From Chitinophagaceae bacterium (GTDB lineage: Bacteria; Bacteroidota; Bacteroidia; Chitinophagales; Chitinophagaceae), in contig JAHEZD010000009.1 of NCBI GenBank assembly GCA_023251255.1, positions 1 to 64,000 of the forward strand: a DNA stretch of 64,000 bases. The letters are read 5' to 3'. Positions 9,123 to 17,905 of the stretch are shown one piece after another. The position numbers and the translations under genes were made by a program. Below the pieces are notes generated by a model. That model saw nothing but the letters and a program-made list of their open reading frames with translations, made no database searches and was not told the origin of the DNA. Every line of letters begins with the position of its first letter. Position 1 is the stretch's first letter.

Positions 9123-9458
9123 TTATTTACGTTGGTAACAGCTCAATGTGGCATTTTGATAAGCAACACCTTTACAAGGCGTGGTACCAGGAAGGGAATC
9201 ATAAGTGATGTAGAAATAAGCGGTGTTGACAATGGTGTCAATAGCTGCGATGCCTGTGCCTACGGCAATCCATTTGTTCTTGCTATGCACATAAAAAAGG
9301 TTGTAGCCGGGGCAGGACAAGGAATCCGCCAGGAGATAGGCACTATCTGTACAGGTGGTAGCGGTTTTGAACGTTTCGTTTGTATCCTTCTCGCAGGAAA
9401 CAAAAATAATTGTTGTTACCAGTGCCAGGACCAGTGTTGCGGTAATGATTTTTTTCAT
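9123..9458 (-). CDS. small cysteine-containing lipoprotein, hypothetical
   Basis: A 111-residue predicted lipoprotein: MKKIITAT start, hydrophobic helix, and lipobox FVSC with the modified cysteine at residue 22. The mature chain has four more cysteines, which could form two disulfides in the envelope, and no domain I recognise. An upstream in-frame ATG would add 21 residues and spoil the signal peptide, so I use the inner start. It follows the barrel protein by 74 bases in the same direction and is followed by a terminator. It is likely the last gene of the sigma-factor unit and may be exposed at the surface together with the barrel protein. Confidence 0.62.
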   Translation of the reverse strand: MKKIITATLVLALVTTIIFVSCEKDTNETFKTATTCTDSAYLLADSLSCPGYNLFYVHSKNKWIAVGTGIAAIDTIVNTAYFYITYDSLPGTTPCKGVAYQNATLSCYQRK

Positions 9459-9532
9459 GATTGTTGTTTTAGTTGAGCGATATCCAATAAGACCGTTCAA
9501 CATTGGGGGATGGTTGGGCATGTTCCAAAAGA

Positions 9533-11080
9533 TTATAGCCTTAGGCCCAGAAAAAATGCAAAAGCTGCCCTTTTTTTCTTTTCATCGATTACTGCCTCCA
9601 CTTTGTTGTAGCTCAACTGTTGCGCATAGCTAATGCCTACATGCCATTTTTTATTGATGCTGTAACGCAGGCCAAGGTCCAGTGCCAGGAACCTGCTACC
9701 ATTAAAGGAGGAGGGGTTATAAGGTTGATTGACTAGCAGGCCCGATGGAGGAACCGTGTAGGTGAGGGAATCAATCTTTTCCGAACTGGTCCGGCTGTCA
9801 CTATTGAGTACCAAACCTGCTTTGGCACCTGCGTCCCAATGGAGTTTACCTGTATTCATCCCAATGGAAAGGCCAGGTAGCAGGATGGCTCCATTGCCAG
9901 GAACATAGTTTACCTGCTTGGTAAGGACCTGCACGAAAGTGGTGCCGGGGAATCTTCTTATTTGTGTGATGCCAGTATAAGTTTGCTGCTTGGTGGTATG
10001 GAAACTGGCCAATGAGAAAGAAGGGTTAATGGAGAACTGCTTGATAGGGAAACTATAGGTCAGCCGTATTATAGGCCCATTGGTTTGTACAGGTATATTG
10101 CCAGTATAGTAGCCAGCAGCCAATAGCCATTGAGCTGTGTATTTCTTGTTGTGCTGCTGTTTTTTTGTAATGGATGAGTCTTTGGGATTGGTTACTGATG
10201 ATACATTATCCATTACTTTTTCCTTGTCTGAAGTTTGGATATTGAGACCGATGCTGATAATTTGTCCCTGCCCAAGTAGTTTGTCCTGCTCCTGGGCCAT
10301 ACCAGCTTTTGTTCCTTGGTTTCTTGCTATGGCATCCATCATCAGCATATCCGTATTTGCTTTGCTGGTTTTGAAAGATGTTTCAGCAATCTGGGTACTG
10401 TCGGTATAAGATGGATGCGCAAGCTGCTTTTTAGCCCTTCTGCTCCATTGTGTGTTGCTCTTGGCGGTAAAAGACCCTGATTGTTTTCTTTTGGATAGAA
10501 CGGACATGCTGTCTGTCGCTGGTTCCGTAACTGGATGTGTTTTTGTGATATTAGTAGTGGTGAGTTTCCTGTACTGTTTTTCTTTTTTCGTAGAAGAGGC
10601 TCTGCCCATTTCATTAGGGGTTTCTTTGTTCAATTGCCCATTGCTAGCGGTAATAGGGGTTTTATATTGCCTTCCTTTTTCCTGCAGCATAAAGGCTTGG
10701 CCTATTGTATCGTATTCCCTCTTGTTTGCCTGTTTGTTTTCTTCGGTAGTAGCCTGTGTTAAACTGTCTAGCGGTTTGTTTACTTGTTGTTTGTGCCCAG
10801 TTATTGTTGACTGCGCTTCTGGCAAATGGACATTGTTTTTTTCCTGTGTTGATTGCAATCTGCTATTTCGATGACCCTTATTATGGCTGGTTACCCAAAT
10901 GCATAAAATGCCTATGCCAAGCAGCAATCCCAACCACCACCAAAAAGCTATAAAACGCCTTTTCCGCTCTGGTTGCAGTAAATGCTTCATATGCTGCCAA
11001 TCAGCTTCCCTGAACGGGGCATTGCCCATTTCAGCAGATTGCTGCAGCCATTGGTCCATATTGTTTTTTCCACTGTTCAT
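9533..11080 (-). CDS. inner-membrane-anchored protein with C-terminal outer-membrane beta-barrel-like domain
   Basis: Hypothetical protein of 515 residues with an unusual layout. A short cytoplasmic N-terminus (about 44 residues) is followed by one membrane helix (about 45-63: FWWWLGLLLGIGILCIWV). Next comes a long Gln/Lys/Thr-rich, probably disordered linker to about residue 325. The C-terminal 190 residues carry alternating-pattern strands and end in FFLGLRL, as outer-membrane barrels do. The start overlaps the stop of the sigma factor gene by four bases (ATGA), so the two are translationally coupled. The N-terminus sits where an anti-sigma factor would be expected, but no ASD or zinc-binding motif is evident. 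The regulatory role is inference from position. Confidence 0.66.
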   Translation of the reverse strand: MNSGKNNMDQWLQQSAEMGNAPFREADWQHMKHLLQPERKRRFIAFWWWLGLLLGIGILCIWVTSHNKGHRNSRLQSTQEKNNVHLPEAQSTITGHKQQVNKPLDSLTQATTEENKQANKREYDTIGQAFMLQEKGRQYKTPITASNGQLNKETPNEMGRASSTKKEKQYRKLTTTNITKTHPVTEPATDSMSVLSKRKQSGSFTAKSNTQWSRRAKKQLAHPSYTDSTQIAETSFKTSKANTDMLMMDAIARNQGTKAGMAQEQDKLLGQGQIISIGLNIQTSDKEKVMDNVSSVTNPKDSSITKKQQHNKKYTAQWLLAAGYYTGNIPVQTNGPIIRLTYSFPIKQFSINPSFSLASFHTTKQQTYTGITQIRRFPGTTFVQVLTKQVNYVPGNGAILLPGLSIGMNTGKLHWDAGAKAGLVLNSDSRTSSEKIDSLTYTVPPSGLLVNQPYNPSSFNGSRFLALDLGLRYSINKKWHVGISYAQQLSYNKVEAVIDEKKKRAAFAFFLGLRL

Positions 11081-11649
11081 TTCTTCACGAAACTTAATTG
11101 TTGGTGCAAAATCTTCCTCCCTTCGGCCACATGCCATTTGCTGGTGTTTTCACTGATACGCATCATGCCAGCAATTTCCTTATGGGTATAACCATCTATC
11201 ATATAGAGGTTCACCACGGTCCTAGTGGCAGGAGGCAAATTGTTGAGCAGTTTCAATAGAAGCTGGTAGTCATGGGCCAAAGGTTGGGGCATGGTGGCAG
11301 CCTTATCAGGTACTACCTCGTGCAGTACCTCTTTGGGTGGATGTTTGTAACGGAAATAATCGGATACAGCGTGGATCACAATTTTCCTTAACCACCCCTC
11401 CAATGAACCTTGGTTGCGGAAGCTTTGGATCTTTTTGAAAGCTTTTAGGAAGCCATTGTTGAGTATGCTACAGGCTTCGTCCTTATCCTGTGTGTAGCGA
11501 AGCACCATTGCCATCATTCTTGGGTAAAAATGTTTGTAGAATTGGCCCTGACTGGCAATGTCATTACGCACACAGCCCTGCAGGCAAGCCTGCTCATTCC
11601 ATGCAGCAGTTGTTTGCAGGACATCAGCAATAACAGGGGAAAAATCCAT
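11077..11649 (-). CDS. ECF-type RNA polymerase sigma factor
   Basis: Sigma-70 family factor of 190 residues. Region 2 (about 33-100) includes YPRMMAMVLRYTQDKDEACSI and FLKAFKKIQSF, and region 4 (about 130-185) includes LPPATRTVVNLYMIDGYTH and KEIAGMMRISENT, the -35-binding HTH. I start it at MDFSPVIADV; the frame stays open for another 70 codons upstream, but that part is Pro/Ser/Leu-rich and coincides with a low-complexity DNA stretch. ECF factors recruit RNA polymerase to stress or surface-function promoters. The downstream membrane protein overlaps its stop codon and is the likely controller. Confidence 0.86.
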   Translation of the reverse strand: MDFSPVIADVLQTTAAWNEQACLQGCVRNDIASQGQFYKHFYPRMMAMVLRYTQDKDEACSILNNGFLKAFKKIQSFRNQGSLEGWLRKIVIHAVSDYFRYKHPPKEVLHEVVPDKAATMPQPLAHDYQLLLKLLNNLPPATRTVVNLYMIDGYTHKEIAGMMRISENTSKWHVAEGRKILHQQLSFVKK

Positions 11650-11734
11650 TGGCTCCGTTCTGTGGTAAGTTCCTTTGCTTAGTGTAGGTCGTTTTTTATG
11701 CAAGACCGTTGCCCACAATGAAAGGGTTGGGTGG

Positions 11735-11880
11735 GGAAGAAAGCTTTTAGTGGGAAAGTCAGGGGAGAGGTCAGGAACCGGGAGGTCGAAAAGCAGGAAG
11801 TCCGAAAGATGGGCAGAAGGCTTTGCCCCTTTAATCTGCTGTCCTACCGACTTCCTCACTTTGCCAACTTTTCTGACTTA
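11735..11880. repeat. degenerate purine-rich short-period repeat
   Basis: The spacer between the sigma factor and pectate lyase genes contains a run of imperfect purine-rich units resembling GTCAGG, GGTCGAA, GGAAGTCCGAAAG, with a roughly 7-8 base rhythm. It gives a spurious LSDF/DLP-rich upstream extension to the sigma-factor frame. Degenerate short repeats of this kind are frequent in Bacteroidota spacers. No function can be assigned. Confidence 0.4.
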
Positions 11881-11923
11881 ACAATCTTCTATCTTTAACC
11901 CATTGCTTCACCAATCTGGAAAA

Positions 11924-13084
11924 ATGAAAAATCTAGGCTGCTCATTAACCATTGCCACTATGCTTTTCTGTTGCGTTGTTGCTGCGCAAAAAAGTGATAA
12001 GGAATTCCAAGTGATTGACACCGCTATTTTTGAAGACAATTCCCATCACTGGTACGATATTGTTGAGAAGGAAGCGGTAATCCATCCAAGGCAAAACAGG
12101 CCAAGGTTCTGGGCTACGGAACTGGTTGCCATTGCAGACAATATCCTGCTCTACCAGAAAAGCAATGGAGGCTGGCCCAAGAATTATGATGTGCAGGCCA
12201 TATTGACTGCTGAACAGAAGGATACGCTCCGTTCAGTGAACAATACCACCAATACCACGTTTGACAATAGGACCACCTATTCGCATATTGCCTGTTTGAG
12301 CAAGGTTTATTTTGTGGTGAAGGATGAACGTTACAAAGCCGCTGCCTTGAAGGGGCTGGACTTCATTCTTGCATCGCAATACGCCAATGGTGGCTGGCCG
12401 CAGTATTATCCCCTGCAGGACAATTACAGCCGATATATCACTTTCAACGATGATGCCATGGCCGGTGTGATGAAGCTGCTGAAGGAAATTATTGATGGAA
12501 AGGAGCAGTACAGTTTTATTGATGCTGGAAGGAAGCAAAAATTGAAAGCTGCCTTTGACAAGGGTATTGCCTGCATACTCAAAATGCAGATCAATGATGC
12601 TGGCAGACCAACCGCTTGGTGCCAGCAGCACAATGAAGTTACCCTGGCCCCAGAATGGGCAAGGAAGTTTGAGCCACCGAGCATTTGTAATGGAGAAAGT
12701 GTGGACATTGTTTTATTGCTGATGAGCATCAAGAACCCATCGAAAGAAATTATCAGTGCGGTGGAGAATGCCGTAGCGTGGTTCAATGAAAGCAAGATAC
12801 TTTATACAAAGGAAAAAACCATTAAAGTAAAGGATACGGTATTCAAATACCATAGTTCCAATAGGGATAAAATTATCGTGACGGATTCTGCCGCACCCCC
12901 CATCTGGACACGTTACTACGAACTCAAAACGCACCGTCCTGTTTTCTGCAACCGTGACAGCAAAGTGGTTTACTCATTGGCGGAAGTGGACATGGAAAGA
13001 AGGACCGGCTATGGCTGGTATACTTACGGGCCACAAAGAGTACTGAACAGGTACGAAGGGTGGAAGGCGAAGCTGGTAAAGTAA
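11924..13084 (+). CDS. secreted pectate lyase, polysaccharide lyase family 10
   Basis: Predicted secreted enzyme (signal peptide about residues 1-22) that would cleave polygalacturonate by beta-elimination. The sequence has the PL10 (Pec_lyase) hallmarks: YQKSNGGWPKNYD, then NTTFDNRTTYSHIACL, the second SQYANGGWPQYYP and ITFNDDAM. Later come RPTAWCQQH and the C-terminal RRTGYGWYTYGP. Length (386 residues) is a single catalytic domain without a carbohydrate-binding module. The start seven codons into the longest frame is preferred, as it gives a normal signal peptide. It is a single-gene unit rather than part of a SusC/SusD utilisation locus, at least within this window. Confidence 0.87.
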   Translation: MKNLGCSLTIATMLFCCVVAAQKSDKEFQVIDTAIFEDNSHHWYDIVEKEAVIHPRQNRPRFWATELVAIADNILLYQKSNGGWPKNYDVQAILTAEQKDTLRSVNNTTNTTFDNRTTYSHIACLSKVYFVVKDERYKAAALKGLDFILASQYANGGWPQYYPLQDNYSRYITFNDDAMAGVMKLLKEIIDGKEQYSFIDAGRKQKLKAAFDKGIACILKMQINDAGRPTAWCQQHNEVTLAPEWARKFEPPSICNGESVDIVLLLMSIKNPSKEIISAVENAVAWFNESKILYTKEKTIKVKDTVFKYHSSNRDKIIVTDSAAPPIWTRYYELKTHRPVFCNRDSKVVYSLAEVDMERRTGYGWYTYGPQRVLNRYEGWKAKLVK

Positions 13085-13223
13085 CCAAGCTGCCCTGCCC
13101 CTGTTTACGAATGACGAACAATATTCGGTGTGGTTGTTTGTTATTTGCCATCCCTTGAAGCGCGGCATTAATTTTACTGTTCAAATTACCATTTCCAAAC
13201 AGCTTCACAGTAAAACTTTCATC

Positions 13224-14288
13224 ATGGCATTATTGTTTACCCCGTACACTATTAGGAGCATTACGTTCAAGAACCGCATTGTGGTTTCGCCCATGTGCCA
13301 ATACTCATCGGAAGATGGTTTTGCCAATGATTGGCACTTGGTTCATTTGGGCAGCCGTGCTATTGGCGGTGCTGCCCTGATCATTCAGGAAGCAACAGCC
13401 ATTTCCCCAGAAGGCAGGATCAGCTATGGCGATATGGGCATCTGGAAAGACGAGCATATTGAAAAATTAAGGACCATCACTTCGTTTATACACGCACATG
13501 GTGCTGTGGCCGGTATCCAATTGGCACATGCGGGACGCAAGGCAAGCTTCGATAAACCATGGGTCAGCGATAAACAGGTGCTGGAAGGGGAGAACAGTTG
13601 GGAAGCGGTTGCCCCATCTGCCATCCCGTTCTATGAAGGTGGCAAGGCCCCTACTGAACTTACTGTTGAAGGGATAGAAAAAGTGGTCACCGATTTTAAG
13701 GCTGCTGCCCAGCGGGCATTGGCTGCTGGCTTCAAAGTTATTGAAATACATGCTGCCCATGGCTACCTGATCAATGAATTTTTATCGCCGTTCTCCAATA
13801 AAAGAGTGGATGATTACGGTGGAAGTTTTGAAAACAGGATACGTATATTGTTGGAAATAATAACCGCCATCCAATCTGAATGGCCCAGTGAACTTCCGTT
13901 GTTTGTGCGTATTTCGGCCACGGAATGGACAGAGGGCGCATGGACCATTGAAGATTCGGTTAAACTTTCCATGATATTAAAGGAGAAGGGTGTTGACTTG
14001 GTCGACTGTTCCACAGGAGGTAATATCCCACATGTAAAAATCCCCTTGGTTGCAGGTTACCAGGTTCCATTTGCGGAGAAGATAAAACGGGAAACAGGTA
14101 TTGCAACCGGAGCTGTTGGGTTGATTACCTCTGCGGAACAGGCAGAGGGGATTTTGCAGAACCAGCAAGCAGATTTGATTTTTATGGCAAGGGGATCATT
14201 GAGGGACCCTTACTTCCCGCTACATGCAGCAAAAGCCTTGGGTGATGATATTGACTGGCCGTTGCAGTATGCAAGAGCGAAGAAATAA
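13224..14288 (+). CDS. old yellow enzyme family NADH:flavin oxidoreductase, YqjM/NamA class
   Basis: FMN-dependent ene-reductase of 354 residues that would reduce activated C=C bonds with NADPH in the cytoplasm. The TIM barrel shows the YqjM-class signature: cysteine 25 and tyrosine 27 in SPMCQYSSEDG, the substrate-binding HAAHGYLINEFLSP region with its His pair, and FSNKRVDDYGGS and the late FMARGSLRDP phosphate-binding part. I start it at MALLFTPYTI; the longer frame adds 32 residues unlike the family. No neighbour suggests a specific substrate. The physiological role of such enzymes (quinone or electrophile detoxification) is generally unsettled. Confidence 0.9.
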   Translation: MALLFTPYTIRSITFKNRIVVSPMCQYSSEDGFANDWHLVHLGSRAIGGAALIIQEATAISPEGRISYGDMGIWKDEHIEKLRTITSFIHAHGAVAGIQLAHAGRKASFDKPWVSDKQVLEGENSWEAVAPSAIPFYEGGKAPTELTVEGIEKVVTDFKAAAQRALAAGFKVIEIHAAHGYLINEFLSPFSNKRVDDYGGSFENRIRILLEIITAIQSEWPSELPLFVRISATEWTEGAWTIEDSVKLSMILKEKGVDLVDCSTGGNIPHVKIPLVAGYQVPFAEKIKRETGIATGAVGLITSAEQAEGILQNQQADLIFMARGSLRDPYFPLHAAKALGDDIDWPLQYARAKK

Positions 14289-14366
14289 GCATATCCTTCC
14301 TTTTTTTGAAAACGCTGTATTATTGTACCCGTTTCCTCCATTTGGCTAACCACTTAAATACAATCT

Positions 14367-16154
14367 ATGAGAAAGTTCTACCTTATTGCTTTACTTGTGC
14401 TGTGTACAGCCCTTACCTCATTGGCCAATAATTTCAGTTCGCCGGGAACAGGCGTCAAATGGACACTGACCGACCTTGTGTCCAATGCTGGTGGCGATGT
14501 TACTTTCAGTGGCGGGGAATACTTTGTAAACGATACGGTTTTCATTGCCCTGAACGACACCCTGTCCATCACGGCCAATGCGGTGGTCAGATTCATTGCT
14601 GGTTCCTATTTGGACATCAATGGCACACTGATTATCAACCCACCTACTGGTGTTACGTTTACTGCCCAGAACGCAAGTACGGGTTTTCTTGGTATGAGGG
14701 TGGATTCCAGCAATACCACTGTTTTAAGGAAGCTGACTTTTGAATATGCCAATTCACTACGTCTTTTTGATTGCACCATCAAAATAGACAGTTGCATTTT
14801 CCGCTATAATTCACCTACTACCAGTTGGGGCAATGGGGCCGTTTCACTTAATAGAGCCAACCCTGTCATCACCAATTGCCAGTTCCTGGACAACCAGCGG
14901 GCTGCTGTCCAAAGCGGTTCCAATATCAACAATGCCCCCAAGATCATGAACTGCCTTTTCATGGGCAATAATACCCTGAACACGAATGTGCCCCAGATAA
15001 ACTTAGGGGCCACCAGTAACGGCAGCGATACGGTGAAGATCATCAATAACCAGATTTTAAGGGCATCCACCAATTCCGGTGGCATTGGCTTTCTGCCCAT
15101 TGGTAGTGCCTATGCCATCATCAATGGCAATACCATCCGTAACAACCGTTATGGCATTACTTTTAGTGGGGGCTCCAGTATCAATGCTGTTGTAAGCTAT
15201 AATATTATTGACAGTAACAATACACAGAATGACCCCAATCTAGGTGGCAGCGGTATCAGTTTCTCTGGTGGCAGTGCTACCAGCCACCAGAATGCCATTG
15301 TTACGGGCAATACTTTCAGGGCCAATCTTTGGGGCATTACTATACTGAACTTTGCAAAGCCCAACCTGGGCGACCTTACCAATACTGACACCACGGACGA
15401 TGGCAAGAACATCTTTATCAACAATACCAACGCCACCACACCGGGTATTGACCTGTACAACAACTCCCCCGACCCCATCATGGCACAGAACAATTACTGG
15501 AACACGGCTACTTTAGCAACAGTAGAAACAAAGATTTTCCACCAGGTGGATAACAGCGCCCTGGGGCTAGTGAATTACGAGCCTATCATTGTGGCATTGC
15601 CCATTGGGCTCAAACAGTTTTCCGCAGTGGGCAATGGGAATAATGTATTGCTTAACTGGCAAACAGCGAATGAACAGAACAGCAGTTTCTTCAGTGTGGA
15701 AAGAAGCAGGGATGGGCAACTGTTCAATGAAATTGGTAAAGTGGGGGCCAATGGTTCTGCTGCTGTTTACCATTACAATGACATCAATGGGCTGCTGAAT
15801 GAAACCAATATTTTCTACCGCTTGAGATTGGTGGACAGGGATGGGAGGTTTTCCTATTCGCCCATACTGTCGCTGAACAGGAACAGTGATATTAAAGCAA
15901 ATGTGAAACTATACCCAAGCATTGCTTCTCCATCACAATTATTTACAGTGACCATCACAAGTGACCAGCAACAGCATTTTATGGTGCAGTTCATCAATAC
16001 TGCTGGCCAGGTGCTGGATAGGGTTATTGGTCAGGTGGAGAAAGGGAAGAACATCCTTTCCATAAAATCAGCCAAACCTTTGCCAACTGGCCAAGTGTAC
16101 CTGCTTTTCAACGGTGAGAACTTTGTACAGACCGTTCCTGTGGTGGTAAATTAA
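14367..16154 (+). CDS. secreted right-handed beta-helix protein with T9SS-like C-terminal domain
   Basis: A 595-residue secreted protein: signal peptide (residues 1-20), then from about 30 to 400 a right-handed parallel beta-helix with repeated short coils rich in Asn, Ile and Gly (NCQFLDNQ, IINGNTIRNN, IVTGNTFRANLWGI). A fibronectin-like stretch (VLLNWQTANEQNSSFFSVERS, about 425-500) follows. The last 80 residues resemble a type A sorting domain of the type IX secretion system (LYPSIASPSQLF, ending in VVVN). Coils of this kind occur in pectin-active and adhesin-like proteins. It lies downstream of a pectate lyase and an OYE gene, but no catalytic residues stand out. T9SS export to the surface is inferred from the C-terminus. 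Confidence 0.75.
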   Translation: MRKFYLIALLVLCTALTSLANNFSSPGTGVKWTLTDLVSNAGGDVTFSGGEYFVNDTVFIALNDTLSITANAVVRFIAGSYLDINGTLIINPPTGVTFTAQNASTGFLGMRVDSSNTTVLRKLTFEYANSLRLFDCTIKIDSCIFRYNSPTTSWGNGAVSLNRANPVITNCQFLDNQRAAVQSGSNINNAPKIMNCLFMGNNTLNTNVPQINLGATSNGSDTVKIINNQILRASTNSGGIGFLPIGSAYAIINGNTIRNNRYGITFSGGSSINAVVSYNIIDSNNTQNDPNLGGSGISFSGGSATSHQNAIVTGNTFRANLWGITILNFAKPNLGDLTNTDTTDDGKNIFINNTNATTPGIDLYNNSPDPIMAQNNYWNTATLATVETKIFHQVDNSALGLVNYEPIIVALPIGLKQFSAVGNGNNVLLNWQTANEQNSSFFSVERSRDGQLFNEIGKVGANGSAAVYHYNDINGLLNETNIFYRLRLVDRDGRFSYSPILSLNRNSDIKANVKLYPSIASPSQLFTVTITSDQQQHFMVQFINTAGQVLDRVIGQVEKGKNILSIKSAKPLPTGQVYLLFNGENFVQTVPVVVN

Positions 16155-16208
16155 TAGGGTTGGCGCAATGGTCCTTTATAAGGGCATAGCGTTTGCCCAT
16201 GTAGGGGC

Positions 16209-17816
16209 ATGAACAAAATATTCTTGCCCTTAATGCTTGTCCTTGGTTTATTGGCCTCCTGCAAAAACCATAAGGATAGGCCCAGTACCAATAGCATTGA
16301 TACGTCCATTACAGTTGCCAATGCTTATAACCCTTTCTTTTTGGACAGCGGTTCAGTGGAAGCCTATATTTCCACGGAAAAATTGGAACCTGCTATTGCG
16401 GACAAAATGAGGAATTTTTACTACAGCCGCAACTTTGAGTTTGCATGGCTTACAGGAAGTGGGCTTACCGAACAGGCACGGGGTTTCTGGAACCTACACA
16501 GTTATTATACCAATTACAACAAGGGCGACAGTTCCTTGAATGATGACAAAGTGCTCAATAAGGTAATGGGCCGATTGAATGAAACTGCCGAAGCTTCCCT
16601 AAAAGCTTCTGAAAGGTCCACCATCCAAACGGAGCTTGGATTGACCGAGCATTTCATTATCTACTTAGGAAAGAACTATGAGGCGGCGGTACTCAAGAAC
16701 AGGAGCCTTGAAAGCTTTGTACCCAAGAAAAAACTGCCCACCATGGAAGTGGCAAAGACCATTCTGGAAACAAAGGAAGATGACTTTGAGAAGGAGAACC
16801 AGGCATACAAACAGGTGAAGGCACAACTGAAACGTTATTATGCTATTGCTGTTGGGGGTGGATGGCAGCCCATTGCTTTTATAGGTAAAAAAGTGAAGAA
16901 GGGCGAAACTGTTGCACAGGTGCCAGCCATTAAAAGGCGTTTGCAGTTAACCGGGGAGCTTACGGGAAATGATACCACCTCCCTATACGATGATGCTTTT
17001 GAGCAGGGGGTCAAGAATTTCCAGGCATCTTATGGTTATACAGCAGATGGGAAGCTGATAGATAGCTTGGTCAAGTTGATGAACATTCCTGTTGCACAGA
17101 AAATACAGCAGTTAATCGTGAACCTGAACAGGGTACGTTGGCTTCCTGCTGAAACAGATGAGCGGCTGATCGTGACCAATATCCCTGAATACAAACTGCA
17201 TGTATACGAAAACGGCAAGGAAACCTTCAACATGAACGTAGTGGTTGGTAAGGAGGGCCACAATACCGTTATCTTCTCCGGTAAATTGAGTGAAGTGGTG
17301 TTCAGCCCTTATTGGAACCTGCCCACCAGCATTGTGGAGAAGGAAATACTTCCGGCCATCAAGAACAATCCCCATTACCTCGAAGAGCACAATATGGAGA
17401 AAACAGGTGAAAGTGGTGGTGTACCTGAAATAAGGCAGAAGCCGGGTGGCAATAATTCATTGGGCAAGGTAAAGTTCCTTTTCCCGAATGCGTTCAATAT
17501 CTACTTCCATGATACACCAGTAAAGAGCTTATTTGAGAAGGATGTAAGGGCCTATAGTCATGGCTGCATCAGGTTAAGCGACCCTTTGAAAATGGCCGAA
17601 TATATCCTGCACGGACAGGATAACTGGAATACGCAAACCATTACCGAAGCCATGAATGCAGGCAAGGAAAGTTCCGTAGGCGTGAAGCGGCCCATTCCAG
17701 TAATCATTACCTATTATACAGCTTGGGTAGGCAGCAACAACCAGCTCAACTTCCGCAGCGATATTTATGATCATGATGCTGAACAGGCCAAGCTTTTATT
17801 TACAGATGCTTTATAG
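16209..17816 (+). CDS. L,D-transpeptidase (YcbB-like) lipoprotein
   Basis: Peptidoglycan cross-linking enzyme of 535 residues, predicted to be lipidated at lipobox LLASC (Cys18). A long helical scaffold domain and a peptidoglycan-binding-like segment (about 235-285, with YDDAFEQGVKNFQ) precede the YkuD catalytic domain. The catalytic site is AYSHGCIRLSDP near residues 448-459, with the nucleophilic cysteine and the HG pair. This is the layout of the E. coli YcbB/LdtD class that makes 3-3 cross-links. Its 3' end faces a second L,D-transpeptidase-like gene across a perfect hairpin. Activity is well supported by the intact motif; the preferred acceptor is unknown. Confidence 0.88.
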   Translation: MNKIFLPLMLVLGLLASCKNHKDRPSTNSIDTSITVANAYNPFFLDSGSVEAYISTEKLEPAIADKMRNFYYSRNFEFAWLTGSGLTEQARGFWNLHSYYTNYNKGDSSLNDDKVLNKVMGRLNETAEASLKASERSTIQTELGLTEHFIIYLGKNYEAAVLKNRSLESFVPKKKLPTMEVAKTILETKEDDFEKENQAYKQVKAQLKRYYAIAVGGGWQPIAFIGKKVKKGETVAQVPAIKRRLQLTGELTGNDTTSLYDDAFEQGVKNFQASYGYTADGKLIDSLVKLMNIPVAQKIQQLIVNLNRVRWLPAETDERLIVTNIPEYKLHVYENGKETFNMNVVVGKEGHNTVIFSGKLSEVVFSPYWNLPTSIVEKEILPAIKNNPHYLEEHNMEKTGESGGVPEIRQKPGGNNSLGKVKFLFPNAFNIYFHDTPVKSLFEKDVRAYSHGCIRLSDPLKMAEYILHGQDNWNTQTITEAMNAGKESSVGVKRPIPVIITYYTAWVGSNNQLNFRSDIYDHDAEQAKLLFTDAL

Positions 17817-17828
17817 CTAAAAGGATAA

Positions 17829-17868
17829 ACAGAAGAAGAGCGAAGGGACTCCTTCGCTCTTCTTCTGT
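17829..17868. terminator. bidirectional terminator hairpin between two transpeptidase genes
   Basis: Perfect 18-bp inverted repeat (17829-17846 with 17851-17868) around a 4-base loop (GACT). It lies just past the stop of the plus-strand transpeptidase and before the end of the convergent minus-strand one. T-rich bases follow on the minus side; the plus side has only a weak TTATAAATT tail. It probably stops transcription from both directions. Confidence 0.85.
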
Positions 17869-17905
17869 TATAAATTCCAAGTAAATTCTTGTTGTATTTA
17901 GCCAG

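Noticed and set aside
10137-11191. Several plus-strand Cys/Phe/Leu-rich frames opposite the barrel and sigma genes
   Set aside because: They are typical antisense shadows, and the minus-strand genes have coupled starts and recognisable domains.
11650-11859. Seventy-codon N-terminal extension of the sigma factor
   Set aside because: It is Pro/Ser/Leu-rich and coincides with degenerate short-period repeat DNA; sigma factors of this class start near the inner ATG.
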